Assembly (NCBI GenBank): GCA_964472315.1
Contig: CAYYJS010000031.1
Location: forward strand, 1 to 37,683
Length of the DNA stretch: 37,683 nt
Origin: CAYYJS01 sp964472315
Lineage (GTDB): Bacteria; Verrucomicrobiota; Kiritimatiellia; UBA8416
Reading direction: 5' to 3'
Shown here: piece by piece, positions 25,125 to 33,362 of the stretch
How the letters are laid out: the number at the start of each line of letters is the position of its first letter
Numbering within the stretch: the first letter of the stretch is position 1
Program-made: the position numbers and the translations under genes
Notes under the pieces: generated by a model
What the model saw: only the letters and a program-made list of their open reading frames with translations
What the model was told of the DNA's origin: nothing
The model's database searches: none

Positions 25125-26990
25125 ATGGCCGAATCCGTCCTGCTCGCAACGACGATCGCAACGGTCCCGTCCTTCGGCGACCCGGAGCCCTCGTTTATCG
25201 GCGGCGGACGGGTCGGCGCCGGCGGGCAGCCGGACGGCGCATGGGATTTCCTGATCGGGCCGACTTATTCCTCGCCGAACTTCCTTCACGAGGAACGCCT
25301 GTCCGTGGGGTGGCGCGGCGGCCGCAACCGCGCTGTCGCCCCGGCCATGTACCGGGCGGCCGGCAGCGGCCTTCTGTGCGGCCGGCAGCGGGTGGGCGAC
25401 CTGGAAATCGAAGTGTGGGAGGTGGCGCCTTGGGGCGGCCAGGAGGTTCTGCGAATCGTGGCCGTGGTCAGCCGCGGAGCGGGCGTCGTGGCGGGCCTGC
25501 GCGTGCAGGCCTTCGTGCGCGCGCCGGGCAAACCCGCGATTCTCGACCAGGAACTGCGGATCGCCTTACCCCTCGGCACGCCCAGCTATGGCGGCGAATG
25601 CCCGAGCTGGGAGGACCGTTGCGCCCGCATCGCCTGGAACCGACCGGCCGCGCTCTGCGTTGATTACCGCGACAACGTCGGCGCCGGTTACCTGCTGACC
25701 TGCGAGCTGGGCGACCTGCCGCCCGGCGGCCGTGTGACGGCAGCCCTGATTCATCGAGTGGAGGCCGGTCCGACGTCCGACTCGGGGAACCTCGCCGTGG
25801 AGCCGGCGGCTCTTGTTGAGCGCGAATTGCAGGGCTGGCGGGCCTGGTTCGATCGCGCCGTGCCGGCCGTCGGCCAGGATCCACTGATCGAGTCCCAGTT
25901 GGCCTTCATCCGCATGCAGCAGTCTTATGACGGCGGCTTCATCGCCGGCGTGCGCCGGTATGCCTACAGCTACATCCGCGACATGCACGGCGCCTGCCGC
26001 GGCCTGATGGCGGCCGGATTCCTTGACGAAGCCTCCCGCGCCCTGGCCTGGATCGATCGCAAGGCCCGGCGCTTCGGCACCGTGGTCAACGCCAGCGAGA
26101 TGGGCGCCGACGTGCGCGATTTTGTCGGCGGCCACAAAGGCACCGAGTTGCCCGCCTATTATCTTTTTCTCGCCGTGGGACTGTTGCGGCGCGGCCATGA
26201 CGGCGCGGCCATCGATGCCTGCCGGGAGACCCTGGTCCAGGCCGCCGACGAGCAGATCGCGGTCAGCCGGTCCGACGGCTGGCGGTTCCGCTACAACGGC
26301 GACGAGACCGAGCGCTATGTCCCGGTGGTGGACGGCGCCAACTACCTGTTCAACAAGCCGGACTGGAGCAAGGAACGCGCCCTCTGGTCCATGCCCAGCC
26401 ACGTCCTGGCCATGGCGTCGGTGACCGCTTTCGCGTGCGACCTGGCCCCGCGGTGGGGTCTTGACCCGGCGCCCTACCTGGCGGCAGTGGAGTCCTGGCG
26501 CGCGAGTTTTGCGCCGACGTTCCAGCCCGACGGACGCGCCGTGCCGGCCTGGACGGTGTTCCCCGACGGGTCGCTGCCGGCTTATCCCGTGCCCAATTAC
26601 CTGCTCTTTGCCGCCTGGACCGATGCGCCTTTCCCCGCCGCCGACGTGCGCGCGTGTGTCGAAGCCGCCGAGTCCTGCCTGGACCCGGCGCGCGGACGGG
26701 TGCCGGTTTCGCCCGGTGCGGTCGAGGGCACGTGCGGCCACGACCTGGCCCTCTTGCTCTATGGCCTCAAGCGCATCGGCGCGGCCCCGGAGCGGGTGGC
26801 CCGGGTCGAGAAGCTCGTTCGCCAGAGCGGCTCGTTGCAGTGGTTCGGGATGGTCAACGAGTTCTACGGCCCGAATGGCACACCCAATCAACACAACCTG
26901 CGGCCCTTCGAGACGGGGCCGCTGATCGAAGCGCTGATCAAGGGCGGGGCGGGAGAGCGTGGCGCGTGGCGCGTGGCGCGTGACGCGTGA
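25125..26990 (+). CDS. Six-hairpin ((alpha/alpha)6) glycosidase-like protein
   Basis: The protein has 621 aa. Residues 1-240 are beta-rich. From about 245 on it is helical, with YAYSYIRDMHGACRGLMAAG (about residues 284-303), NASEMGADVRDFVGGHKG, SMPSHVLAMASVTAFA and WFGMVNEFYGPNGTPNQHNL. This is like the six-hairpin barrels of GH15/GH63/GH65-type enzymes, in which the RD pair near the first helix is common. The exact family is not recognised. It starts 3 bases after the previous stop. The C-terminal tail, GGAGERGAWRVARDA, is encoded by the left heptamer array, and the TGA stop sits inside a GCGTGAC heptamer (26985-26991). The original C-terminus may therefore have been replaced when the array arrived. 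It probably hydrolyses or phosphorolyses an oligosaccharide. Confidence 0.65.
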   Translation: MAESVLLATTIATVPSFGDPEPSFIGGGRVGAGGQPDGAWDFLIGPTYSSPNFLHEERLSVGWRGGRNRAVAPAMYRAAGSGLLCGRQRVGDLEIEVWEVAPWGGQEVLRIVAVVSRGAGVVAGLRVQAFVRAPGKPAILDQELRIALPLGTPSYGGECPSWEDRCARIAWNRPAALCVDYRDNVGAGYLLTCELGDLPPGGRVTAALIHRVEAGPTSDSGNLAVEPAALVERELQGWRAWFDRAVPAVGQDPLIESQLAFIRMQQSYDGGFIAGVRRYAYSYIRDMHGACRGLMAAGFLDEASRALAWIDRKARRFGTVVNASEMGADVRDFVGGHKGTELPAYYLFLAVGLLRRGHDGAAIDACRETLVQAADEQIAVSRSDGWRFRYNGDETERYVPVVDGANYLFNKPDWSKERALWSMPSHVLAMASVTAFACDLAPRWGLDPAPYLAAVESWRASFAPTFQPDGRAVPAWTVFPDGSLPAYPVPNYLLFAAWTDAPFPAADVRACVEAAESCLDPARGRVPVSPGAVEGTCGHDLALLLYGLKRIGAAPERVARVEKLVRQSGSLQWFGMVNEFYGPNGTPNQHNLRPFETGPLIEALIKGGAGERGAWRVARDA

Positions 26991-27077
26991 CGGGTGTCGG
27001 AAGAGCGTGTCGCGTGTCGGGAGAGCGTGGCGCGTGTCGGGTGTCGAGAGAGCGTGGCGGGGGATGAGAGAGCGTGT
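26944..27077 (+). repeat. Left heptamer array (GCGTGTC-type), forward orientation
   Basis: After a degenerate unit (26944-26950) the stretch parses into heptamers GCGTGGC, GCGTGAC, GCGTGTC or GGGTGTC in runs of one to six, separated by hexamers GGGAGA (26951, 27019), GGAAGA (26999) and GAGAGA (27046). The last spacer is irregular (27059-27071, ending GAGAGA), and the final partial unit GCGTGT abuts the ATG of the four-helix gene. There are about 13 heptamers. It overlaps the end of the upstream glycosidase gene. The units are the reverse complement of those in the right array. Confidence 0.9.
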
Positions 27078-27533
27078 ATGAGTCGTAATCGTGTTGAGGA
27101 CTTCGGACCGTATCAAGACGCCGTGCGCTTGTTCGACCACGTCGTTGAGGACATGCAGGCCTTACGGAACGACCCTCGTTGTTACCGACTGATAGGCCAG
27201 CAGGTGGGGAGCGCGGATTCCATTTGCGCGAATATCGATGAGGGGTTCGGGCGTTTGAGCAGAACCGAGTTCATCCGTTTCCTTGATATAGCACGTGGAT
27301 CGGCACGCGAGACGTTGGGCCGTTACAAACGACTCAAACACTGGCTCTCTGCCGAAGCGATTGCGGCCAGAGTGGACCTCGCCGACAAGATCGTCGCTCG
27401 ACTGACCAAGTCCATAGAAACACTGCGGGCAAACAACGCCACTCGCCAACCACCCAGTGTCCACGAGCCCAAACCCACATACGAAACCCCCGCAGAGTCG
27501 CCTTGCATAACCGATGAGGTCATGACTGCTTGA
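27078..27533 (+). CDS. Four-helix-bundle protein (S23/23S rRNA IVP family)
   Basis: The protein has 151 aa. After a short lead it carries the S23/IVP pattern: YQDAVRLFDHVVEDMQAL, YRLIGQQVGSADSICANIDE, then GFGRLSRTEFIRFLDIARGS and ARETLGRYKRLKHWL. Homologues are encoded in intervening sequences of some 23S rRNAs, and the Avd protein of diversity-generating retroelements has the same fold and binds nucleic acid. After residue 120 the chain is a Pro/Thr/Glu-rich tail with no family match. I chose the ATG at 27078 over upstream in-frame starts because those would translate the repeat array. GAGAGA of the last hexamer could act as its Shine-Dalgarno. The gene is enclosed by inverted heptamer arrays and interrupts an otherwise close series of sugar genes, so it looks inserted. 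No rRNA or reverse transcriptase is nearby. Confidence 0.88.
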   Translation: MSRNRVEDFGPYQDAVRLFDHVVEDMQALRNDPRCYRLIGQQVGSADSICANIDEGFGRLSRTEFIRFLDIARGSARETLGRYKRLKHWLSAEAIAARVDLADKIVARLTKSIETLRANNATRQPPSVHEPKPTYETPAESPCITDEVMTA

Positions 27534-27536
27534 ACT

Positions 27537-27905
27537 CCACGCTCTCCCGACACGCGACACGCGACACGCTCTCCCGACACGCGACACGCGACACGCGCCA
27601 CGCCCTCCCGCCACGCGTCACGCGACACGCTCCCCCACCACGCGACACGCTCTCCCGACACACGCCACGCCCTCCCGCCACGCGACACGCGACACGCTCT
27701 CCCGCCACGCGACACGCGACACGCTCTCCCGACACGCGCCACGCCCTCCCACCACGCGACACGCGACACGCTCTCCCGACACGCGACACGCGACACGCTC
27801 TCCCGACACGCGCCACGCTCTCCCGCCACGCGACACGCTCCCCCACCACGCGACACGCGTCACGCGTCACGCTCCCCCACCACGCGACACGCGACACGCG
27901 ACACG
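27537..27905 (-). repeat. Right heptamer array (GACACGC-type), inverted orientation
   Basis: The array starts 3 bases after the four-helix stop codon and is 369 bp long. It divides with no leftover base into about 41 heptamers (mostly GACACGC, with GCCACGC, GTCACGC, ACCACGC and one GACACAC) and 14 hexamers (TCTCCC, CCTCCC, TCCCCC). Heptamers come in runs of two to four between hexamers. Unit and spacer are the reverse complements of GCGTGTC and GGGAGA in the left array. Because 7 is not a multiple of 3 and the unit lacks stops, all six frames stay open, which creates long false reading frames here. The array ends at GTTAAC before the next gene's ribosome-binding site. Confidence 0.93.
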
Positions 27906-27943
27906 TTAACTCAACGAAAAAGAAGGGAACAGGAGCACTACAC

Positions 27944-29167
27944 ATGAAAGCATCCAAACTCATCCGCGAAACGTTCGAACAAGGCCAGGGCATCCTGCAA
28001 CTGATGCCGGTCTTCGTCCCGCGCCGGTTCTCGGCACCCGGCCGCCGACTGCGCCTGCATCCCGATGATTACTTCGCGCTCGGCACCAACCGCGGCGCGA
28101 TCAAGGAACGCTGGTTTGCCTCGGTGATCAACTGCATGAACGGCCCGCTGGCGGCGAAGGACGAGGGGCTGTCCTACGTACTGCCTGAGGCCGGGCCGCG
28201 CAAGAAGTTCACACTCAGGGACGCGCAGGCGGAACTCGGCGCCGACCTGGTGGGCAAGGCGCTGCTGAAGAAATACGGCGGGTGGCCGATGTACTCCAAG
28301 TTCTTCGACTTCGGCGAGCCGCTGTTCCATCATCTGCACCTCGACTTCAAATCGGCGGCGCGGGTCGGCGCGCTCGGCAAACCCGAGGCCTACTACTTCC
28401 CGCCGCAGCTCAACAACCATCTCGGCACCTTCCCGGCCACCTACTTCGGCTTCGACCCCGATGTCACCAAGGCCCAGGTCAAGGAACGCCTGGCCGGTTA
28501 CACCAAGGGCGACACCCGCATCACGGAATTGTCCCGCGCGTATCGCATCGTTCTCGGCTCAGGCTGGTACACGCCGCCCGGCGTGGTGCATGCGCCCGGC
28601 TCGGTGCTGACCTACGAGCCGCAGTGGAATGCCGACGTCAACTCGGTCTACGAGAACATCGCCGCCGGCGAGGTTTATCCCTACGAGTTCCTCGTCGAAA
28701 ACTGTCCGAAGCCGAAAAAGACGGATCTCGATTACGTGATCTCGCTGATGGACTGGGACAAGAACGTGGATCCGCACTATGCGAAGCACTACGCGCGTCC
28801 GCCTCTGCGCTGCGCGCATTCGGACGACCGGCACGAGGAGAAGTGGATTTCCTACGCCAACCCCTACGTCGGCGCCAAGGAACTGACCGTGCAACCGGGC
28901 CAGACAGTCACCGTCAAGGATGGCGCGGCCTACGGCTGCATCGTCATCCAGGGCCACGGCACGCTCGGCGGGTTCCCGTGCGAGGCCGCCGGCACGCTGC
29001 GTTACGGCCAGCTCACCAATGACGAGTACTTCGTCAGCGAACCGGCGGCCAGGGCGGGAGTCGAAATCGCCTGCCACAGCCGGCACGAGCCCCTCGTGAT
29101 CTTGAAACATTTCGGCCCCAACCACCCGGACATGCCAAAGGCGGCGGACCTGGGCCTCAGGGAATGA
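27944..29167 (+). CDS. Cupin-type protein, probable sugar isomerase
   Basis: The protein has 407 aa. Features resemble phosphomannose isomerase-like cupins: FDFGEPLFHHLHLDF (about residues 120-134), a glycine-rich strand GSGWYTPPGVVHAPGSVLTY with a possible metal-binding His, then TVQPGQTVTVKDGAAYGCIV, GHGTLGG and a C-terminal cupin strand. I do not recognise a named family. AGGAG at 27931-27935 sets the ATG at 27944. A longer reading through the repeat array is rejected. It is followed after 17 bases by a sugar isomerase/epimerase gene, so the two probably act in sequence on the sugar freed by the glycosidases. Lyxose- or mannose-type isomerase activity is a guess. Confidence 0.6.
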   Translation: MKASKLIRETFEQGQGILQLMPVFVPRRFSAPGRRLRLHPDDYFALGTNRGAIKERWFASVINCMNGPLAAKDEGLSYVLPEAGPRKKFTLRDAQAELGADLVGKALLKKYGGWPMYSKFFDFGEPLFHHLHLDFKSAARVGALGKPEAYYFPPQLNNHLGTFPATYFGFDPDVTKAQVKERLAGYTKGDTRITELSRAYRIVLGSGWYTPPGVVHAPGSVLTYEPQWNADVNSVYENIAAGEVYPYEFLVENCPKPKKTDLDYVISLMDWDKNVDPHYAKHYARPPLRCAHSDDRHEEKWISYANPYVGAKELTVQPGQTVTVKDGAAYGCIVIQGHGTLGGFPCEAAGTLRYGQLTNDEYFVSEPAARAGVEIACHSRHEPLVILKHFGPNHPDMPKAADLGLRE

Positions 29168-29184
29168 GACGAAAGGAATGAACG

Positions 29185-30132
29185 ATGAGTAGGCAGAACT
29201 TCGAGCAGAAGAACGACGCGATCCGGAACCGGTTTGTCGAGTTGAGGAAGAAGCAGCCGGAACGTTTCAGGAACCGACTGAATCTGAGTTGGTCCAACTG
29301 GGGTTTCGGCATGGAGCCGCTGGCCGAGTCCGCCGCGCGGCTGGAGCGTGCGGGGATTACGTGGATCGAGCTGCACGGTAACCATTACGGGCCCGATCTC
29401 GGCTACCAGCCCGCCGCAACGCTGAAGATTCTCGGCGATCACGGCATCAAGGTCGCCGGCGTCTGCGGCATGTTCTCGCCGGACAACGATCTGTCCTCCA
29501 ACCGTGCCACCCAGCGTCAGGCCGCGATCGATTATCTCAAGCGGGAAATTCCCTTCACCGCGGCGGTCGGCGGCGGCTACTTGCTGGTCGTACCCGGCGC
29601 GGTCGGCCGTCCCGGCAAGTACGACGACATGGAGTTTGCCCGTTCGGTCGAGACGCTGCGCCTCGCGGCCGGCCTGTTTGTCCAGCACGGGATCAAGGCC
29701 GCCGTCGAGCCGATCCGCGCCGCCGAGGTCAGCTTCTGCCACACCATCGCCGACGCGCAGGCCTACATCGCCGCGGCGAATCATCCCGGTGTGCAGCACA
29801 TCAACGGCGACGTCTATCACATGCAGGTCGGCGAAGCGCACATCGGGGAGGCGATCGTCGCCGCCGGGGAACGGCTGACGAACCTGCATGTGGCCGACTC
29901 CAACCGCTGCGCCCTTGGCGAAGGCTCGCTCGATGTCGACACCCTGATCATGGCCCTGTACCTGATCGGGTACAATCGGCCGGGATGCTACGTGACGCCT
30001 GAACCTCTGGGCCCAGGCGGCGATCCCTACCCCGCGATGTACGGCAAGCCGGACGCCGCGCTGGTCGAACGGCTCGTCCAGCAAACCGCCCGCTATTTCC
30101 GCGACCGCGAAGACATGGTGCGAGGACTCTGA
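29185..30132 (+). CDS. Sugar phosphate isomerase/epimerase (xylose isomerase-like TIM barrel)
   Basis: The protein has 315 aa. It is an AP-endonuclease-2-type TIM barrel with the metal site typical of tagatose/psicose 3-epimerases and related isomerases: Glu175 in AAVEPIRAAE, Asp209 in NGDVYHMQ, His235 in LHVADSNR and Glu273 in VTPEPLG. There is no signal peptide. It would use a divalent metal to epimerise or isomerise a ketose or aldose, or its phosphate. AAAGGAATGAACG precedes the ATG. It lies 17 bases after the cupin gene and 65 before the GH31 gene, within the same probable operon. Confidence 0.85.
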   Translation: MSRQNFEQKNDAIRNRFVELRKKQPERFRNRLNLSWSNWGFGMEPLAESAARLERAGITWIELHGNHYGPDLGYQPAATLKILGDHGIKVAGVCGMFSPDNDLSSNRATQRQAAIDYLKREIPFTAAVGGGYLLVVPGAVGRPGKYDDMEFARSVETLRLAAGLFVQHGIKAAVEPIRAAEVSFCHTIADAQAYIAAANHPGVQHINGDVYHMQVGEAHIGEAIVAAGERLTNLHVADSNRCALGEGSLDVDTLIMALYLIGYNRPGCYVTPEPLGPGGDPYPAMYGKPDAALVERLVQQTARYFRDREDMVRGL

Positions 30133-30197
30133 CCGGAATGGCACCGGGGAGTTTTTGACCGAACGCCGACATGTGAAACCACCGAACGATTGTCCCG

Positions 30198-32621
30198 ATG
30201 CGAAAAGGAATGAGGAATTCCGTGAATTTGTATCTTCATCCGGATGGCTTGATGGACGCTCCGTATGCCGAACAGGAGCTGGATGTCGCGTTGTACCGCG
30301 CGCCGACAGGTGCGCCGGCATGGCAGCAACGCGGAGCGGCGCATGGCGTTGCCCGTTGGCCCGACGGGCGGAGGTTGCGTATCGACGCATGCACACCGAC
30401 CCTGTTGCGGTTGCGTTTTGGCGGGATGTCAACCGACTTCGGGCCGTCTCTAACGGAACGTCTGGGGCTGGTGACCGTGCCTGTCGGTCAACCCGGATTT
30501 GAATGCGGAGAAGATGCCGATGCGATTACGGCTTCGACCGCCGCTCTGCAGTTTTCCATGACAAAGCAAACCGGCGACTTCGCCGTACGTGACAGCACCG
30601 GCGCCGCGCTGGTCGAGTCCTTGGATGGCGGGTTGCGCTTTTCGTCCGCGGCGGGCGAGTACAGCGGCGAGCCGTATTTCTCGTTCTTTCGATTGGGCGA
30701 CCAGCGGGTCTTCGGTTTTGGCGGCCGGGTTATGCCGCCCGACCGCACCGGAACCAGCGCCGATATCTTCGCGATGAAAGTGGGGGGGCACAAGGGCGAC
30801 TACGGCGGATTTCCCATGCCGTTTTTCCTTTCAACCGCCGGATACGGCTTGTTCGTCAACAATCCATGGCCGCATCTGTATTTTGACATGGGCAGAACGA
30901 TACCGGACCGCTGGTTCTTGCATAGTCCCGGCGGCGCGGCAGATATTTTTGTCATACACGGGCCCGAGTTTCCGGACATCGTCCGTCAGTTTTCCGAGCT
31001 GACCGGTCGGATTCCCACACCGAGCCGCTGGTGGCTGGGCTACTGGTGTTCGAGCATCGCGTTCAAACATGCCGATCAGATGATCGCGGACGCCGAGCGC
31101 ATGCGGCGCGAGGGTTACCCGCTGGATGCGGTGGTGATGGACGGGGCATGGCGGGCGGGACCGGATTTTATCAAGAACTATGCCCAGTCGCATCAGTATG
31201 ACAGCAACGACGTTGACTGGCATAAGGATTTCGGGAACGGCCCGGACATGGTCAAACGACTACAGGCGATGGGCGTAAAGACGGTCCTGCATCTCAATTC
31301 GCGCCTGTTCAAACCGGACACCGCCGCCAAGGGCTTGCAGGGGGGGGTACTGCGGCAGCAGGGCGATGAAGTGGTCGTGCGCGTCACCGATCGTCGCGCC
31401 GAAGCGTATTTCGAGACGCTGTTGGAGCCGCGCGTGCGTGAGGGAATCGGCATGTGGTGGCTTGATCATGGCGACCGGGTCTCGGGAGAGATTGCGCCGG
31501 GTGTGCCCTCGCGCATGCTCTTCGGAACGCTCTGGGCCAGGGCGGTACAACGGTCGTTCGGCAAGAGCGCCGGCATGACGCCACTGGCCCTGAGTCGAGG
31601 GGGCGGGATCGGCGCGCAGCGCTATGCCTTGCCGTGGCCGGGGGATACGCATTTCGGCATCGAGCGTTTTGCCGAGGACCTGTGGTTCGCGATGAATGCC
31701 GGCCTATGCGGGTTCCCGGTCGTCAGTGCCGATCTGGGCGGTTTCACGGTGATCAACAACCCGGTCCCAGGGGAAGAGGAAGCCGACGAACAGTGCTTCA
31801 GCGAAGAGAACGTATGTCGACGCATGATCCAGAGCATGTTTGTGCTACCCAACATGCGGATGCACGATGGGGGGAACACCGTGCCGAAGTATCCCTGGAA
31901 CTGTCGTCCTTCACAGCGGTCACTGTATCGCGAAATGCTGGCGCTGCGTTACCGCCTGACCCCTTACTATTATTCCTACGCGCTACGCGCCGCCCGTTCC
32001 GGCGAGCCGATTGTGAGGCCGCTGGTATATCGTTACCGGCGCGACCCGCGAGTCTGGACGATAGACGATCAGGCGATGATTGGCGACTGGCTGATGGTCG
32101 CGCCGGTGGTGACCCGCGGCGTACGTGCGCGGCACGTGTATCTGCCCGAGGGGGACTGGTACAACTACTGGACGGATGAGCGTTTGCGTGGACCGCTCGC
32201 GATAGAGGCGCCTGCGCCGTTGCATGAATTGTCCGGGCTGCCGTTGTTCGTAGCCGCCGGAGCGCTGATTGCCTCGCAACCGGAAATCCACTACCTGCCG
32301 GACGACATTCCAGCCTCCCTGATTCTGGATGTCTATCCCGGCGGCGATTCATGTTTCGAATTGAACGAATCAGCCGCGATTATCAATCGCTTCGAATGCT
32401 CACAGCGCGCGTCCGGGGCATGTGAGGTGCGCTATGAGAATACGGGCGATTTTGCGCGCTCCTACACCATCAGGCTGCACGGGCGTCAGGAGCCGCCCCG
32501 CGTCAGCATAAACGGGGCAAGTGACGACCGGCGTTACTCGCACTGGGATGCCGCGCGGCGGATCGCGAGTGTGCGGATCGATGTCGCGCCTGACCAGTCG
32601 GGGGTGATTGAATTTGCGTAG
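30198..32621 (+). CDS. Glycoside hydrolase family 31 (alpha-glucosidase/xylosidase-like)
   Basis: The protein has about 807 aa. The order of regions is that of GH31: an N-terminal beta-sandwich, DAVVMDGAWRAG and KTVLHLNSRLF in the barrel, the nucleophile loop IGMWWLDHGDRVS (Asp423), and the acid/base loop GFPVVSADLGGFTVINN (Asp512). C-terminal beta domains follow, including the LMVAPVVTRGVRARHVYLPEG stretch that shapes the site. GH31 enzymes cleave terminal alpha-glycosides with retention, and some are xylosidases or transglycosidases. No signal peptide is seen, so it is probably cytoplasmic. The ATG at 30198 is weakly supported; an ATG at 30210 and a GTG at 30222 (start of VNLYLHPDG) are alternatives. 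It is the last gene of the sugar cluster. Confidence 0.9.
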   Translation: MRKGMRNSVNLYLHPDGLMDAPYAEQELDVALYRAPTGAPAWQQRGAAHGVARWPDGRRLRIDACTPTLLRLRFGGMSTDFGPSLTERLGLVTVPVGQPGFECGEDADAITASTAALQFSMTKQTGDFAVRDSTGAALVESLDGGLRFSSAAGEYSGEPYFSFFRLGDQRVFGFGGRVMPPDRTGTSADIFAMKVGGHKGDYGGFPMPFFLSTAGYGLFVNNPWPHLYFDMGRTIPDRWFLHSPGGAADIFVIHGPEFPDIVRQFSELTGRIPTPSRWWLGYWCSSIAFKHADQMIADAERMRREGYPLDAVVMDGAWRAGPDFIKNYAQSHQYDSNDVDWHKDFGNGPDMVKRLQAMGVKTVLHLNSRLFKPDTAAKGLQGGVLRQQGDEVVVRVTDRRAEAYFETLLEPRVREGIGMWWLDHGDRVSGEIAPGVPSRMLFGTLWARAVQRSFGKSAGMTPLALSRGGGIGAQRYALPWPGDTHFGIERFAEDLWFAMNAGLCGFPVVSADLGGFTVINNPVPGEEEADEQCFSEENVCRRMIQSMFVLPNMRMHDGGNTVPKYPWNCRPSQRSLYREMLALRYRLTPYYYSYALRAARSGEPIVRPLVYRYRRDPRVWTIDDQAMIGDWLMVAPVVTRGVRARHVYLPEGDWYNYWTDERLRGPLAIEAPAPLHELSGLPLFVAAGALIASQPEIHYLPDDIPASLILDVYPGGDSCFELNESAAIINRFECSQRASGACEVRYENTGDFARSYTIRLHGRQEPPRVSINGASDDRRYSHWDAARRIASVRIDVAPDQSGVIEFA

Positions 32622-32690
32622 CGCTTCACCGATCCGAACCACCCGAGCCGTTGCGTTCGCCCTCTTTCGGACGCTTCCCCGGTCTGTCCG

Positions 32691-33158
32691 CTACTTGTGG
32701 AGCAGTTCCTTCACATGCGCCACGTAGGCGGCCGCTCCGCCGGGCCGATAGCCGGTCTCGGCCAGAACGCGCCCCTCGGCGTCGACCAGAAGCACGGACG
32801 GGAAGCCACGTACACCATACTTCTCCGCGAGTTCCTTGTTCTGCGTCGCGGTGTTCGCCGGCAGCTCCTTCGTTTTCGGGAAGTCCGCCAGGAAAAGCAC
32901 CAGGTTGTCCTTGGCATATGCCGCGAACGCCTCCTTGGAGAAGACCTCACGGTCGAGTTTGATACACCAACCACACCAGTCGGACCCCGAGAAATCCATC
33001 AGGATCGGCTTCTTCTGCTCGGTCGCCAGCCGTTTGGCCTCGCCGAAATCGGTAAGCCATGTCGCCCCCGTCGTCGCCGCCGGTTCATCCGCGGCCCCGC
33101 CACACCCCGCCATCAGCGCAACCAACATCGTCAGCATCGTCATCCGTTTAATCTTCAT
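32691..33158 (-). CDS. Thioredoxin-fold lipoprotein
   Basis: The protein has 155 aa. The N-terminus ends in the lipobox LMAGC (Cys19), so it is anchored in a membrane and faces the periplasm. The redox motif WCGWC (Cys62, Cys65) lies in SGSDWCGWCIKLD, and GVRGFPSVLLVDAEG supplies the cis-proline. This matches thioredoxin-like DsbD-C or DUF255-type reductases that work on extracytoplasmic disulfides. GAGGAGG upstream makes the ATG at 33158 clear, and a longer upstream reading has no merit. The gene stands alone, 205 bases from the next. Confidence 0.9.
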   Translation of the reverse strand: MKIKRMTMLTMLVALMAGCGGAADEPAATTGATWLTDFGEAKRLATEQKKPILMDFSGSDWCGWCIKLDREVFSKEAFAAYAKDNLVLFLADFPKTKELPANTATQNKELAEKYGVRGFPSVLLVDAEGRVLAETGYRPGGAAAYVAHVKELLHK

Positions 33159-33362
33159 CGCTTCCTCCTCATTTCCATACGTTCTGGACGCTTGAATCGT
33201 GCCAAGGTTGTCAGCGCATGTCAACATGCCATAGGTTGCTGGAATCGAATAGGTTGCGCCGTCAAACGGCAAGCAGGGCACGCCTGATCAACCGATTCCA
33301 CAGCGTTGTCGCCGGCGTCGCGAGACATCCGGACAATCGTGAAACAAGATGGCGATCGAAGG

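Noticed and set aside
27078..27533. A 23S rRNA intervening sequence in place
   Set aside because: Flanking DNA encodes sugar-metabolism proteins, and no rRNA sequence was recognised on either side.
27537..27905. CRISPR array
   Set aside because: The units are 7 bases with 6-base punctuation, there are no unique spacers of 25-40 bases, and no cas genes are nearby.
26944..27905. A diversity-generating retroelement
   Set aside because: The S23-type protein resembles Avd in fold, but there is no reverse transcriptase and no template/variable repeat pair in the window.
27530..27943. N-terminal extension of the cupin gene and several reading frames on both strands across the right array, rich in Arg/His/Thr or Arg/Val/Cys
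   Set aside because: They are translations of the 7-base repeat, which has no stop codon in most frames. The cupin gene has its own ribosome-binding site at 27931.
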